From: Clostridia bacterium
GTDB lineage: Bacteria; Bacillota; Clostridia; Christensenellales; Borkfalkiaceae
Assembly: GCA_017456055.1 (NCBI GenBank)
Contig: JAFTKC010000012.1
Location: 1 to 64,000, forward strand
DNA length: 64,000 bases
Direction: 5' to 3'
In this document: piece after piece, positions 31,995-40,587 of the stretch
Numbering within the stretch: the first letter of the stretch is position 1
How the letters are laid out: the number at the start of each line of letters is the position of its first letter
The notes under the pieces: generated by a model
Told to the model about the DNA's origin: nothing
Database searches by the model: none
What the model saw: only the letters and a program-made list of their open reading frames with translations
Translations under genes and position numbers: made by a program

Positions 31995-32511
31995 TTAATA
32001 TTTTCCTTTTTATTTTTGAAATAAAATAATAAATAATTGCAAATAAATTAAAAATTATTTTAATTTCAGTATTGAAATTAAACATATATTCATTTGTAAA
32101 TATATTTAAATTATTTTCAATTTTAAGATAATTCTTTTTGTGTTTTAATAATTTACAAAATAAATTATTTAGCACATAAAATAAACTACTTAGAGCAAAT
32201 AAATATTCTAAATTGTGTCCGCCAAAAAACACGCTTGACTCTATTTTTAGTATTGTAAACTCTGACAAATTCCCCATTTTGTTTTTGTTAAATAACAGAC
32301 TGGATAGTTTAACTTTTTTAAATTTGTTTTTATTGTAGAAAATTAAAACGTTTAAGTTTTCTACTTTAATTTTTCCATAAATTATTCTAATAAAATTAAA
32401 TAATTTTATATTAAAAAACAAATTATTGTTAAAATTTTTATAATTTAAATTTGTTTTAATAAATATTGGAAAAAATAATAAAAAAACAGATATTAAAATA
32501 GCAGTTAACAC
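31978..32511 (-). CDS. ytfI: YtfI-like membrane protein (DUF2953)
   Basis: This 177-residue protein has an N-terminal membrane helix (about 2-17), a middle domain of short beta segments and a basic tail. It is rich in Asn, Lys, Ile and Phe. The identification rests mainly on its place directly before ytfJ, the Bacillus ytfI-ytfJ order, together with size and topology typical of DUF2953. It starts with GTG at 32511, with no ribosome-binding site, 6 bases after the -10 of a sigma-G-like promoter. The role is unknown. Confidence 0.65.
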   Translation of the reverse strand: MLTAILISVFLLFFPIFIKTNLNYKNFNNNLFFNIKLFNFIRIIYGKIKVENLNVLIFYNKNKFKKVKLSSLLFNKNKMGNLSEFTILKIESSVFFGGHNLEYLFALSSLFYVLNNLFCKLLKHKKNYLKIENNLNIFTNEYMFNFNTEIKIIFNLFAIIYYFISKIKRKILNERKI

Positions 32512-32517
32512 TAATTT

Positions 32518-32547
32518 TAATATCTGTAATAATTGATAATAATATGC
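32518..32547 (-). promoter_or_regulatory. Probable forespore (sigma-F/G) promoter of ytfI-ytfJ-dac
   Basis: On the minus strand GCATA (32543-32547), an 18-base spacer and GATATTA (32518-32524) match the sigma-G pattern except for the first base of the -10. The -10 ends 6 bases before the GTG start codon. Confidence 0.55.
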
Positions 32548-32564
32548 AATTTATAAATTTAAAG

Positions 32565-33275
32565 TTAAATTTTATTTATTTCTTCGTCTTTTAAAAAGTC
32601 GGGAATTTCTTCTTCGGCTAAATCCGGTAAAACAAATTCTTCTTCAGCTTTTTTGCTTGCGTCTTTAACGTCTTCAGTAGTTGCGCTCTCTTCAACGTAA
32701 ACGTCCTTTTTATAAAGATAATCGCTCTCCGTGCTATCAGTTCTAAGTAAACTAATACGATTTATAAGTTCGTCATAATCTGGTAGTTCGTCTAAAGAAG
32801 AAATTTGAAAGCGTTTTAAGAAGTTGTCGGTAGTTCCAAAAAGAACTGGTCTACCGACTGCGTCTTTTCTACCAACGGGCTCAATTATACCTAACTCTAA
32901 AAGTTTTTGAATAACGTATTCGCTATTGACGCCTCTAATTTCTTCAAGGTCGATTCTAGTGACTGGTTGTTTATATGCGATAATTGCGGCAGCTTCTAGC
33001 ATACTTTTAGATAGTTCACGTTCTTTAATTGGGTTTAAAACGCTTGAAACTTCATTGGAATAATTTGGGTTTGAACAAAATTGCAACTTTTTATTAAAAA
33101 CTAAAAGTTGTATTCCGCTATCTTCCCCATATTTATTTGATAATTCTTTAACTGCATTTTTTACGTCTGCTTCAGAAACTTCTAATTTTTCAGCAATATC
33201 GCTAATTAATACTTGAGTGCCTGAAACAAATATTATTGATTCAATTATATTGGTCAATTTCTCCAAGTTCTTCAT
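32565..33275 (-). CDS. scpB: Segregation and condensation protein B
   Basis: ScpB (236 residues) is the kleisin-binding winged-helix subunit of the SMC-ScpAB condensin that organises and segregates the chromosome. Two winged helices are visible, the first with TNIIESIIFVSG and the second with KSMLEAAAIIAYKQPVTRIDLEEIRGVNS. An acidic tail of about 50 residues follows. The ATG, after GGGAAG, lies 35 bases inside the end of scpA, an unusually long but plausible overlap. Confidence 0.93.
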   Translation of the reverse strand: MKNLEKLTNIIESIIFVSGTQVLISDIAEKLEVSEADVKNAVKELSNKYGEDSGIQLLVFNKKLQFCSNPNYSNEVSSVLNPIKERELSKSMLEAAAIIAYKQPVTRIDLEEIRGVNSEYVIQKLLELGIIEPVGRKDAVGRPVLFGTTDNFLKRFQISSLDELPDYDELINRISLLRTDSTESDYLYKKDVYVEESATTEDVKDASKKAEEEFVLPDLAEEEIPDFLKDEEINKI

Positions 33276-34011
33276 TTCTATCTTCCCTTAATTGTATTGT
33301 AATATCGTCAAACGCTTGAGATTGCTCAACGGAAACGTATTGTAGTTTAAGTAGTTCAAGTAATGCTTGAAAGGTTGTAATTAGTTCGCTTTTGGTTAGC
33401 CTTGACGAAAATAGTTCGTAAAAGCTAATACACTCTTTTTGACATAAAACCGTTCTAATGTGCTCAATCTTATCTTTAACGGTGAAAACTTCTTTTGGAA
33501 TTTCTTTAGTGACTGTTGCTTGCTTTTTCTTGTCGTCAATTCTCATCAAGAGTTTAGAAAACGCATCTACAAGCCCCTCTAGATTGAAGTCGTTATAAAC
33601 TATTCTAACGTCTCCAACGGACTTGTCTGGCTCTTTATAAAACCTTTCAACGTTTTCCTGTTGTTTTAGTTTCTCACTTGCCTCTTTGAAAAGTTTATAC
33701 TCTTCAAGACGCCTTTTAATCATTTCTTCAGGATCTTCGTAATCTTCGTCAAACTCTTCAATTTTAGGCAAAATTGACTTAGATTTAATTTCTAGAAGAG
33801 TTGCCGCCATATTTAAGTATTCGCTCGCCTTATCTACGTCAATTTGGTCTAACCCGTTCATGTATTTTAAGAATTGGTCGGTGACGTCGGAAACGAAAAT
33901 ATCCTTTATCTCTATTTCAGCCTCTTTAATTAGGTGAAGTAATAAGTCTAAAGGACCTTCAAAATTATTAAGTTTTGTTGAATAATCTACCGTAGAAATA
34001 AATTCAGCCAT
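33241..34011 (-). CDS. scpA: Segregation and condensation protein A
   Basis: ScpA is the kleisin that bridges SMC heads. The roughly 256 residues show the N-terminal motif NFEGPLDLLLHLIKEAEIEI and the C-terminal winged helix that binds the SMC cap. I start at ATG 34011, which overlaps the stop of the M50 protease gene (TAATG); an in-frame start 24 bases upstream lies inside that gene. Co-translation with scpB fits a joint complex. Confidence 0.93.
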   Translation of the reverse strand: MAEFISTVDYSTKLNNFEGPLDLLLHLIKEAEIEIKDIFVSDVTDQFLKYMNGLDQIDVDKASEYLNMAATLLEIKSKSILPKIEEFDEDYEDPEEMIKRRLEEYKLFKEASEKLKQQENVERFYKEPDKSVGDVRIVYNDFNLEGLVDAFSKLLMRIDDKKKQATVTKEIPKEVFTVKDKIEHIRTVLCQKECISFYELFSSRLTKSELITTFQALLELLKLQYVSVEQSQAFDDITIQLREDRNEELGEIDQYN

Positions 34012-34673
34012 TAGAATATTAGCCCCCAAAACCAAGTTATCGGTGTGCTTATTACCCCGACGCCAAATCCAATAATATTGCCTAAAACGTCGAGATACAT
34101 TAAGTTAGTAAAATCAGAAATTATACTTAAAAAGAATAGTGCGTAAAGCACGTAAATTCCATATTTTTTATAATTATAGTAAAAATTAGATTTTTTCTTA
34201 ACGAAACTATCAATTAATCTAAATCCGTCAAGCGGATAAATTGGTAAAAGATTAAAGATTGCAAATGATAGACTGAAAGAAAAGATATACAATAGCGTTT
34301 GACTTAATACTTGAGTAAATAAGCCGAACTCCGGTATATAGCTGGATAAAATAAGAAGTGGATAAGCAATAAACGCTAAAATATAGTTAGCAAGAACGCC
34401 TGCTCCCGCAACGAAGAAAGAGTGAAGCCTATATCTTCTAAAATTCATTGGGTTAACAGGAACGGGCTTTGCCCAACCAAATCTTGCTAGAACAAAGCAA
34501 ATTAGCCCCAATAAATCGAAGTGAGCCATTGGGTTGAGCGTGTATCTGCCGTAAGCCTTTGGCGTGTAGTCACCACATTTTACAGCCACGAAAGCGTGCG
34601 CAAATTCGTGAACGGGCAAAACTACTATCAACGCTAAAAATATAGTTATATATTCAAGTATGGTATCTATCAT
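34011..34673 (-). CDS. Site-2-protease-family (M50) membrane metalloprotease
   Basis: This protein of about 220 residues has the zinc motif HEFAH near residue 27, the NPMAHFDLLGL segment near 47 and the second metal-site motif LPIYPLDGFRL near 140, across five or six membrane helices. Such YwhC/SpoIVFB-like proteins commonly precede scpA in Firmicutes. The substrate is unknown. I start at ATG 34673 because it follows directly on a promoter; an upstream in-frame start at 34709 would lie before the -10. No Shine-Dalgarno sequence is present. Confidence 0.88.
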   Translation of the reverse strand: MIDTILEYITIFLALIVVLPVHEFAHAFVAVKCGDYTPKAYGRYTLNPMAHFDLLGLICFVLARFGWAKPVPVNPMNFRRYRLHSFFVAGAGVLANYILAFIAYPLLILSSYIPEFGLFTQVLSQTLLYIFSFSLSFAIFNLLPIYPLDGFRLIDSFVKKKSNFYYNYKKYGIYVLYALFFLSIISDFTNLMYLDVLGNIIGFGVGVISTPITWFWGLIF

Positions 34674-34680
34674 AGTAAAT

Positions 34681-34709
34681 ATTATAATATAGCAATTAAA
34701 AAAAATCAA
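34681..34709 (-). promoter_or_regulatory. Promoter of the M50-scpA-scpB operon
   Basis: On the minus strand TTGATT (34704-34709) and TATAAT (34681-34686) have a 17-base spacer. The -10 ends 7 bases before the ATG. Confidence 0.7.
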
Positions 34710-34711
34710 GA

Positions 34712-34743
34712 GAAAAACGCTTAAAATAAATTAAGCGTTTTTA
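34712..34743 (-). terminator. Terminator after lysA
   Basis: The stem AAAACGCTTAA/TTAAGCGTTTT has a short A/T loop and a T run when read on the minus strand. It separates lysA from the M50 operon promoter. Confidence 0.8.
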
Positions 34744-34747
34744 TATT

Positions 34748-36049
34748 TTATAGGTCGTTTTTAAGCAAATCTTCATAAGTTTGACCTTTAACAGCCAAAT
34801 AATCTAATCCATCTTTTACCATAACTACGGCAGGAACAAGATTTCTATTATAATTGCTAGCCATTGAATAATTGTACGCTCCCGTTGATAATACGGCAAG
34901 TATTTCACCTTCTTTAATTTCTGGAAGCGAAACGTTTTCGGCTATTATATCGCCACTTTCACAGCATTTTCCCGCTATTGTGTACGTTTTGGTTGCAGGA
35001 TTGTTCATTCTTTCTGCCGCTACTACTGAATATTTTGCTTGATATAATGCAAATCTTGGGTTTTCAAACATGCCCCCGTCAATTGCAATATAATTTTTTA
35101 AGTCTTTAATTTCCTTAATTCTTCCAGCAGTATAGAGTGTAATTCCCGCCTCTCCAACTATAGAGCGACCGGGTTCTAAAATAAGATATGGCTTTTTAAT
35201 TTTAACTTGTTCTATTTTGTTTTTTAGGGTTGTCGTTATTTTTTTTATAAAGTTTTGGTACGAGGATAAATTCATTTTTTTATCGCCGTCGTAGTAATAT
35301 ATGCCAAAGCCCCCACCTAAGTCCAAAATATCGAAGTCGACGCCTAGTTGGTTATTAATTAAAGCGTAGAAATCAATCATTTTTTCCGTAGCAATTTCAA
35401 ATGATTTTTCTTCAAAAATTTGCGAGCCTATGTGACAATGCAAACCCTTTAATGATAAACCTTTTAAATCTAACGCTTTTTTGATAACGTTAATTGCCTC
35501 AATGCCAATGCTAAAACCAAATTTTGAATCGGGGTTGGCTGTTTGAATATAGTGATGAGTGTGCGCTTCTACTCCTGGATTTACTCTAATTAATAGGTTT
35601 TGAATAACTCCTATTCGGTTTGCTATTTCGTTAACGTCGTCAAGTTCAGAATAAGCGTCAACAACTATTAATCCTACTTTATTTTGTATTGCAAATTCTA
35701 GGTCTTTATACGATTTATTGTTCCCGTGAAAAATGATGTTTTCGGGTGAAAAATTAACTGCTAGAGCCGTTTTAAGTTCGCCGATAGAAACTACGTCGAC
35801 ACCTAAATCTTTTGATTTTATAGTTCTTAAAATATCTTTACAACAAAATGATTTTGACGCAAAGGATATTTTGCCTAAGCCGTATTCAACGTTAAGTGTT
35901 TTTTGATAGGCGTCGCAGACGTTTTCGATATATGCTTTATCATAAACGTATAAAGGAGTGCCGTATTTTTTTGCTAGAAAAACACAGTCAACTCCCCCTA
36001 TTTCTAAATGATTTTGTTTATTTATTTTTAAGGTATCTCTTTCGTTCAT
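34748..36049 (-). CDS. lysA: Diaminopimelate decarboxylase
   Basis: LysA is a PLP enzyme that makes L-lysine from meso-diaminopimelate. The 433 residues have the PLP lysine in SFASKSFCC near residue 67, HCHIGSQ near 195, LDLGGGFGIYY near 236 and EPGRSIVGEAG near 283. The catalytic Cys is in AGKCCESGD near 347. Length is normal. TAGGTGAG before the ATG is a modest ribosome-binding site. Promoter and terminator mark a single-gene unit. No lysine riboswitch is visible in the short leader. Confidence 0.95.
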   Translation of the reverse strand: MNERDTLKINKQNHLEIGGVDCVFLAKKYGTPLYVYDKAYIENVCDAYQKTLNVEYGLGKISFASKSFCCKDILRTIKSKDLGVDVVSIGELKTALAVNFSPENIIFHGNNKSYKDLEFAIQNKVGLIVVDAYSELDDVNEIANRIGVIQNLLIRVNPGVEAHTHHYIQTANPDSKFGFSIGIEAINVIKKALDLKGLSLKGLHCHIGSQIFEEKSFEIATEKMIDFYALINNQLGVDFDILDLGGGFGIYYYDGDKKMNLSSYQNFIKKITTTLKNKIEQVKIKKPYLILEPGRSIVGEAGITLYTAGRIKEIKDLKNYIAIDGGMFENPRFALYQAKYSVVAAERMNNPATKTYTIAGKCCESGDIIAENVSLPEIKEGEILAVLSTGAYNYSMASNYNRNLVPAVVMVKDGLDYLAVKGQTYEDLLKNDL

Positions 36050-36075
36050 AACTCACCTAAATTTTTACTAAATTT

Positions 36076-36104
36076 ATTATAACAAAAAGAGATATTATAG
36101 TCAA
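36076..36104 (-). promoter_or_regulatory. lysA promoter
   Basis: On the minus strand TTGACT (36099-36104) and TATAAT (36076-36081) have a 17-base spacer. The leader is only about 20 bases, with TAGGTGAG before the ATG. Confidence 0.75.
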
Positions 36105-36119
36105 TCAATTGGCGTTAAA

Positions 36120-37295
36120 TTATATATTCCAATCCAATATTGTGTCGTCAAGATAATCGACGTATGACTTTTTGTCGACATTTTCTAGTGATACGATATT
36201 TTCTTCTTTAATCAATACGCCGTCTTCGTAAACAGAAATAGTACCTAAACGTTGGTTTTTAATAATTGGCGCTTTAATAATACCGTTAGGTTTAACTACA
36301 ACTTCCAAATTTCTTTTTTGATTCTTTTTTGAGAATAGAAATATTGGATTTTCTGTGCAGATTTCAATTTGATCCTTTTTGCCATTTACAACTTCAAATT
36401 TTTGTTCTAAAGGTGAAGTGTTATCGACTATTAGTTTGTTTGTATAGTTGGAAAAGCCATAGTTAAACATCGACGATACTTCCTTAAATCTTGTTTTTGA
36501 GTCTGGCGCATTGATTACAACGCATACTAAACGCATATCGTTTCTCTTTGCCGATGCAACTAAACAGTGGCCTGCTTGACTTGTATACCCCGTTTTTCCA
36601 CTATCACACCCCTCGTAAAATCTAATCAACTTGTTAGTGTTAGCAATTTCAGTATATCTATCGTTTGGATGTTCGAATTTATCCGTCCAAATTTTTGAAA
36701 ATTTAAAATAATCATCGTGACTGATGAGTTCTAAAAACATTTTGCTGACGTCTATTGCACACGAAAATTGTCCATCCTTTGGTAAGCCCGTACAGTTAAC
36801 GAAGTTGGTGTTGTCCATTTTTAATTGTTTTGCTCTTTCGTTCATTTTTTCAACAAATAGTTCTTCGTTTCCACATAATCTTTCGGCAAGGGCAACGCAA
36901 GAGTCGTTTGCAGACGCTACTACTATACTTTTAATCAATTCGTGTACCTTATATTCGCCGTTTTCCTCTAGAAAAACTTGAGAGCCACCCATGTTTGAGG
37001 CGTTTTTGCTTATTGTAATAGTTTCGTCTAATGATAAATTACCGTTATCTATATTTTCAAAACATAAAAGCAAGGTCATGATTTTACACATGCTTGCTAT
37101 AGGTCTAGCCTCTTTCTCATTATGGCTATATACGATTGTTTTTGAATCGGCATCAAGTAATATTGCCTGATTGCTTTCTAAATGTAAAAAGTTTTTCTCT
37201 TCTGCAAAAGTTTTGTGTTTGCTAAAAAAGAGTAGTGAACTCATAAAAAAGGTTATTGCTAAAAAAATAAAAAATACAGAAAATCTTTGTTTCAT
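36120..37295 (-). CDS. D-alanyl-D-alanine carboxypeptidase (DacF/DacA-like)
   Basis: This 391-residue S11-family enzyme trims the terminal D-Ala from peptidoglycan stems. It has a signal peptide (about 1-31), the SxxK motif ASMCKIMT near residue 70, the SAN motif near 130 and KTG in SGKTGYTSQAG near 238. A C-terminal beta domain of about 100 residues follows. All catalytic residues are present, unlike in the paralogue at 30548-31606. TGGAGG precedes the ATG. It lies between spoIVB and lysA and might be sporulation-related or vegetative. Confidence 0.93.
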   Translation of the reverse strand: MKQRFSVFFIFLAITFFMSSLLFFSKHKTFAEEKNFLHLESNQAILLDADSKTIVYSHNEKEARPIASMCKIMTLLLCFENIDNGNLSLDETITISKNASNMGGSQVFLEENGEYKVHELIKSIVVASANDSCVALAERLCGNEELFVEKMNERAKQLKMDNTNFVNCTGLPKDGQFSCAIDVSKMFLELISHDDYFKFSKIWTDKFEHPNDRYTEIANTNKLIRFYEGCDSGKTGYTSQAGHCLVASAKRNDMRLVCVVINAPDSKTRFKEVSSMFNYGFSNYTNKLIVDNTSPLEQKFEVVNGKKDQIEICTENPIFLFSKKNQKRNLEVVVKPNGIIKAPIIKNQRLGTISVYEDGVLIKEENIVSLENVDKKSYVDYLDDTILDWNI

Positions 37296-37380
37296 ATATC
37301 CTCCATTACAATTATTTTCTGTATTATTAGATTATTTATTCATTATGTGTGACATAAATGCAATAAATATCATTATATGT

Positions 37381-38364
37381 TTACTGACTTAACATGTTTT
37401 GGATTGAAATTCCAAAACCACGCGTTGAATCGTTGGTAAAAACGTGTGTAATCGCACCTACTAGTTTGCCATCTTGAACAATTGGACTACCACTCATCCC
37501 TTGCACAATACCACCCGTTTGGTCTATTAAGTTATTGTCGTTTATCTTTATAACGAAATTTTTATTACGTTTGTCGCTATAATCAATTTTAACGATTGAT
37601 ATAACGTATTCTTTAGGCGTGTTTCCGTCAATTGTTGTAAAGATGCTTGCCTCACCTATCTTTGCTTCTCCTAGATCAATCTTTTTAAGTTTTTTATAAT
37701 TGTAGTTTGTGTTTAGGCGTCCAAATACACCGCAATTTTTATTGCTAATAATTTCGCCGATTATTTGTTCTTTTTGAAAGACGCCTTTTAATTGACCTGG
37801 ATTTTGAGGTTCTCCCTTATCATAGCCCGTAATTTTGCAATTGTAGAGCTTTCCGCCCTTAATTTCCGCCATTTCATTTTTATAATAAACCGGGTGACCT
37901 AAAGATGCAAATTTACCATTAGTTATATAGGTTATCGTTCCAATTCCATTTATTCCGTTTTTAATAAAAACACCAAGTTTATATTTACCATCAATATCTT
38001 TAGCGGGTTTAATAGTTTTAGATAATATTTCCCCATCTCTTTTTAATATTATTAGTTTTTCGTTAGAATTGCTTAGCGCTTTTTCAACGTCGTTAGCGTT
38101 ATTTATCTCGTACGTTTCAATGCTTAATATTATATCTCCAACCCTAATATCTGCATTTTTAGACGGAGAAATCGTGCCGTTATCCGTTAAAACGTCAGTT
38201 AACCCAACAACGCTTGCTCCCCTAGTTTCCAGTTCAAAACCTGCAGGCATACCTCCTAAGTAAAATACGTTATCAGCTAGTGCTACGTGGTAGTTTTGAT
38301 AATATACGTTAAATAATAAGGTTAAAGATAATAAGACAAATATAAATATGTTTCTTTTTTTCAT
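37381..38364 (-). CDS. spoIVB: Sporulation signalling protease SpoIVB
   Basis: SpoIVB is made in the forespore and secreted, where it triggers pro-sigma-K processing in Bacillus. The roughly 327 residues contain a membrane anchor (about 4-20), a PDZ domain (about 45-125) and an S55 serine protease domain with the His in LGHPVYY and the Ser in GMSGSPIVQ. I start at ATG 38364 (MKKRNIFIF); the open frame runs back into recN but a sigma-G-type promoter lies between. It is short next to the Bacillus form of about 425 residues. spo0A, its usual downstream neighbour, is not here. Confidence 0.92.
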   Translation of the reverse strand: MKKRNIFIFVLLSLTLLFNVYYQNYHVALADNVFYLGGMPAGFELETRGASVVGLTDVLTDNGTISPSKNADIRVGDIILSIETYEINNANDVEKALSNSNEKLIILKRDGEILSKTIKPAKDIDGKYKLGVFIKNGINGIGTITYITNGKFASLGHPVYYKNEMAEIKGGKLYNCKITGYDKGEPQNPGQLKGVFQKEQIIGEIISNKNCGVFGRLNTNYNYKKLKKIDLGEAKIGEASIFTTIDGNTPKEYVISIVKIDYSDKRNKNFVIKINDNNLIDQTGGIVQGMSGSPIVQDGKLVGAITHVFTNDSTRGFGISIQNMLSQ

Positions 38365-38381
38365 TTTTTCACCGTCTAACT

Positions 38382-38410
38382 TATAATGTGGAAAATGCTT
38401 TAAAATATGC
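38382..38410 (-). promoter_or_regulatory. Sigma-G promoter of spoIVB
   Basis: On the minus strand GCATA (38406-38410), a 17-base spacer and CATTATA (38382-38388) match the forespore sigma-G pattern fully. spoIVB is a known sigma-G gene in Bacillus. The start codon is 17 bases after the -10. Confidence 0.7.
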
Positions 38411-38438
38411 GAAGAAGCCAAAAATCTTTGACTTCTTC
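38411..38438 (-). terminator. Hairpin between recN and spoIVB
   Basis: On the minus strand a 12-bp stem GAAGAAGTCAAA/TTTGGCTTCTTC with a GATT loop lies just after recN. The T tract that follows (ATATTTT) is weak. It probably ends the recN transcript and isolates spoIVB, whose own promoter starts directly after it. Confidence 0.55.
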
Positions 38439-38446
38439 TAAACTTT

Positions 38447-40144
38447 TTATATTTGCGCCTTGAATTTATTTGATTCTTCAATTATATTTATCGAGTGCTC
38501 GTCTGCCGTTTTATTATTTGAAAACGACCCGATAAGTCTTGAGATTTCTTTAATCTTTTGTTCGTAATCGAGCGATTCAACTCGAGTGTAGGTGTTTTTG
38601 CCGTCAGTAATTTTAGAAATAAGCAAATTGTTATCTGCGTAAGCCACAATTTGTGGCAAGTGTGATATTGCAATTACTTGAACGTCTTTAGAAATTTTAA
38701 CAAGTTTTTCAGCGACAACTCTAGCAACAATTCCACTAATGCCGGCATCTATTTCGTCAAAAACAAAGGTTGAGATATCGTTATGCTTAGAAGTTTGAAC
38801 TTTAATAGATAGCATAAACCTACTCATTTCCCCGCCACTAATAACAAAGGATAATGGTTTTAGTGGCTCGCCAAGGTTAGCCGAGAAATTAAATTCAATA
38901 GTATCAAAACCAAGTCTCTCAAAATTACAATCTTCAAAATTTGGAATACTAGAGAAACCAATCTCAAACTTAGAATTAGGCATGCCCAACTCTTTTAATT
39001 CAACTTGGACGCTTTTAGATAGTATTTTTGCCGTATCTTCTCTTAATTTTCTAAGTTCTATAAATTCATTGTATAACTCTTTTTTAAGGTTATTTTGATT
39101 AACTACTAGTTTTTCATATAATACCGAAAAATTTTCTAGTTTATCTTTTTCTTTCTTTGCGTTTTCTAAAAATTCTACTATTTCTAAATAATTATCGCCG
39201 TATTTCTTCTTGATTTTTTTAATATCGTCAAGCCTAGAATCAATCTCGTTGTAGTCGTACTCGCTATAATCAAAAGACTGTAAAAGACTATCTGCAACGC
39301 CTGAAATATCGTCAATTTCGGCGCTTACGGCTGAAATTCTGTCGCATAATTCTTGATATTCTTTCCCATAAGAAGAAATGTTTATAGATTCTCTTTCTGA
39401 GCCCGCCAAAACGTCGCAAACACCACCTTCGCCGTTTAGTGAATATTTTATTGAAGAAAGAGCATTAACAATTTTCTCCTGGTTTTTAAGTTTTTCTTTA
39501 ATAACGGCAAGTTCTTCTTCCTCACCATCTTTTAAATCTACCTTTTCAATTTCGTTAATTTGAAAATTTAGTATATCTAGTCTAATTAAACGTTGGTTTT
39601 CGTCACCGCCTAATTGTTCTATTTCTCTAACTACGTTTTTATAATTAAGTAAAATATCGTTAATTTTTGCTTTTTTATTTAATAATTTATCACTGCCAAA
39701 CTTATCTAAAAGCGCAAGTTGGTTGGTTGCGCTAAGCAAATAAAAATGTTCGCTTTGTCCGTGAACGTCAACTAAATTAGCGGTAAATTTCTTTATCATA
39801 GAAACGTTTGCGGTGTTGCCGTTAATCTTTATACTAGACTTGCCGTCGATAGTAAACTTTCTAGAAATAATTAACGTGGAATCGTAATCAAAATCTAAAT
39901 CTTCATAAACGTTTCTTGCCCAATTTAGATTAGACAAATCAAATTCAGCGGTGACAATACACTCATTTTCACCGCTTCTTATATAGGTTTTATCCGCTTT
40001 AGCGCCTAAAACGAAGTTAAGAGCATCTAAAATAATAGATTTACCCGACCCCGTTTCGCCCGATAAAACGTTAAAACCTTTTGTAAATATTATCTCTGCT
40101 TTATCAATTAATGCAAAGTTTTTAATCAAAATTTTATTTAACAT
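38447..40144 (-). CDS. recN: DNA repair protein RecN
   Basis: RecN is an SMC-like ATPase in double-strand-break repair. The 565 residues have the Walker A motif GETGSGKSII near residue 30, two coiled-coil arms (about 160-380), the ABC signature SGGEMSRFML near 437 and Walker B VFDEIDAGISG near 462. Length is normal. Its ATG overlaps the argR stop by 1 base. Confidence 0.96.
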   Translation of the reverse strand: MLNKILIKNFALIDKAEIIFTKGFNVLSGETGSGKSIILDALNFVLGAKADKTYIRSGENECIVTAEFDLSNLNWARNVYEDLDFDYDSTLIISRKFTIDGKSSIKINGNTANVSMIKKFTANLVDVHGQSEHFYLLSATNQLALLDKFGSDKLLNKKAKINDILLNYKNVVREIEQLGGDENQRLIRLDILNFQINEIEKVDLKDGEEEELAVIKEKLKNQEKIVNALSSIKYSLNGEGGVCDVLAGSERESINISSYGKEYQELCDRISAVSAEIDDISGVADSLLQSFDYSEYDYNEIDSRLDDIKKIKKKYGDNYLEIVEFLENAKKEKDKLENFSVLYEKLVVNQNNLKKELYNEFIELRKLREDTAKILSKSVQVELKELGMPNSKFEIGFSSIPNFEDCNFERLGFDTIEFNFSANLGEPLKPLSFVISGGEMSRFMLSIKVQTSKHNDISTFVFDEIDAGISGIVARVVAEKLVKISKDVQVIAISHLPQIVAYADNNLLISKITDGKNTYTRVESLDYEQKIKEISRLIGSFSNNKTADEHSINIIEESNKFKAQI

Positions 40145-40587
40145 TAAATTGACCTTAAACTTTTCGCTACTACTTCAGCATCTCCGTTGGTTTTGGTTAT
40201 AATAAGAAGCACGTCGTCCCCTGCAATCGTGCCTAAAACTAGTGGAATTTTCATGTGATCAATCGCCATACCTGCAGTACCTGCGTTTCCAGCAAGAGTT
40301 TTCACGACGATTAAATTATTTGCTATATGGATAGAAGTTGTCACGTTCTTAAATAAATCAATTATTTTTTGTGGAGTTTCTGTTGCTATTTCGGGTAAAA
40401 AATATTTAAATTTTTTATTAATGCCCTCAACCTTGATTAAATTAAGTTCGTTAATATCTCTAGAAACGGTTGCTTGCGATACTTCAAAGCCGTTTTTAAG
40501 CAAGATTTCAGTTAGTTCTTCTTGATTTGAAACTTCTTGCTCATTTATAATTTTTACAATGAAATTTAATCTATCCTTTTTAGTCAT
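40144..40587 (-). CDS. argR: Arginine repressor ArgR/AhrC
   Basis: This 147-residue regulator has an N-terminal winged helix (VSQATVSRDINELNL at about 35-50) and a C-terminal oligomerisation and arginine-binding domain with AGNAGTAGMAIDHM and GTIAGDDVLLIITK. In Clostridia argR next to recN is the rule. It overlaps nadK by 8 bases and recN by 1, so the three are translated from one message. Confidence 0.95.
   Translation of the reverse strand: MTKKDRLNFIVKIINEQEVSNQEELTEILLKNGFEVSQATVSRDINELNLIKVEGINKKFKYFLPEIATETPQKIIDLFKNVTTSIHIANNLIVVKTLAGNAGTAGMAIDHMKIPLVLGTIAGDDVLLIITKTNGDAEVVAKSLRSI

Noticed and set aside
38365..38481. Longer SpoIVB start at 38481
   Set aside because: The extension overlaps recN and a hairpin, and the sigma-G promoter lies downstream of it; MKKRNIFIF at 38364 gives a proper membrane anchor.
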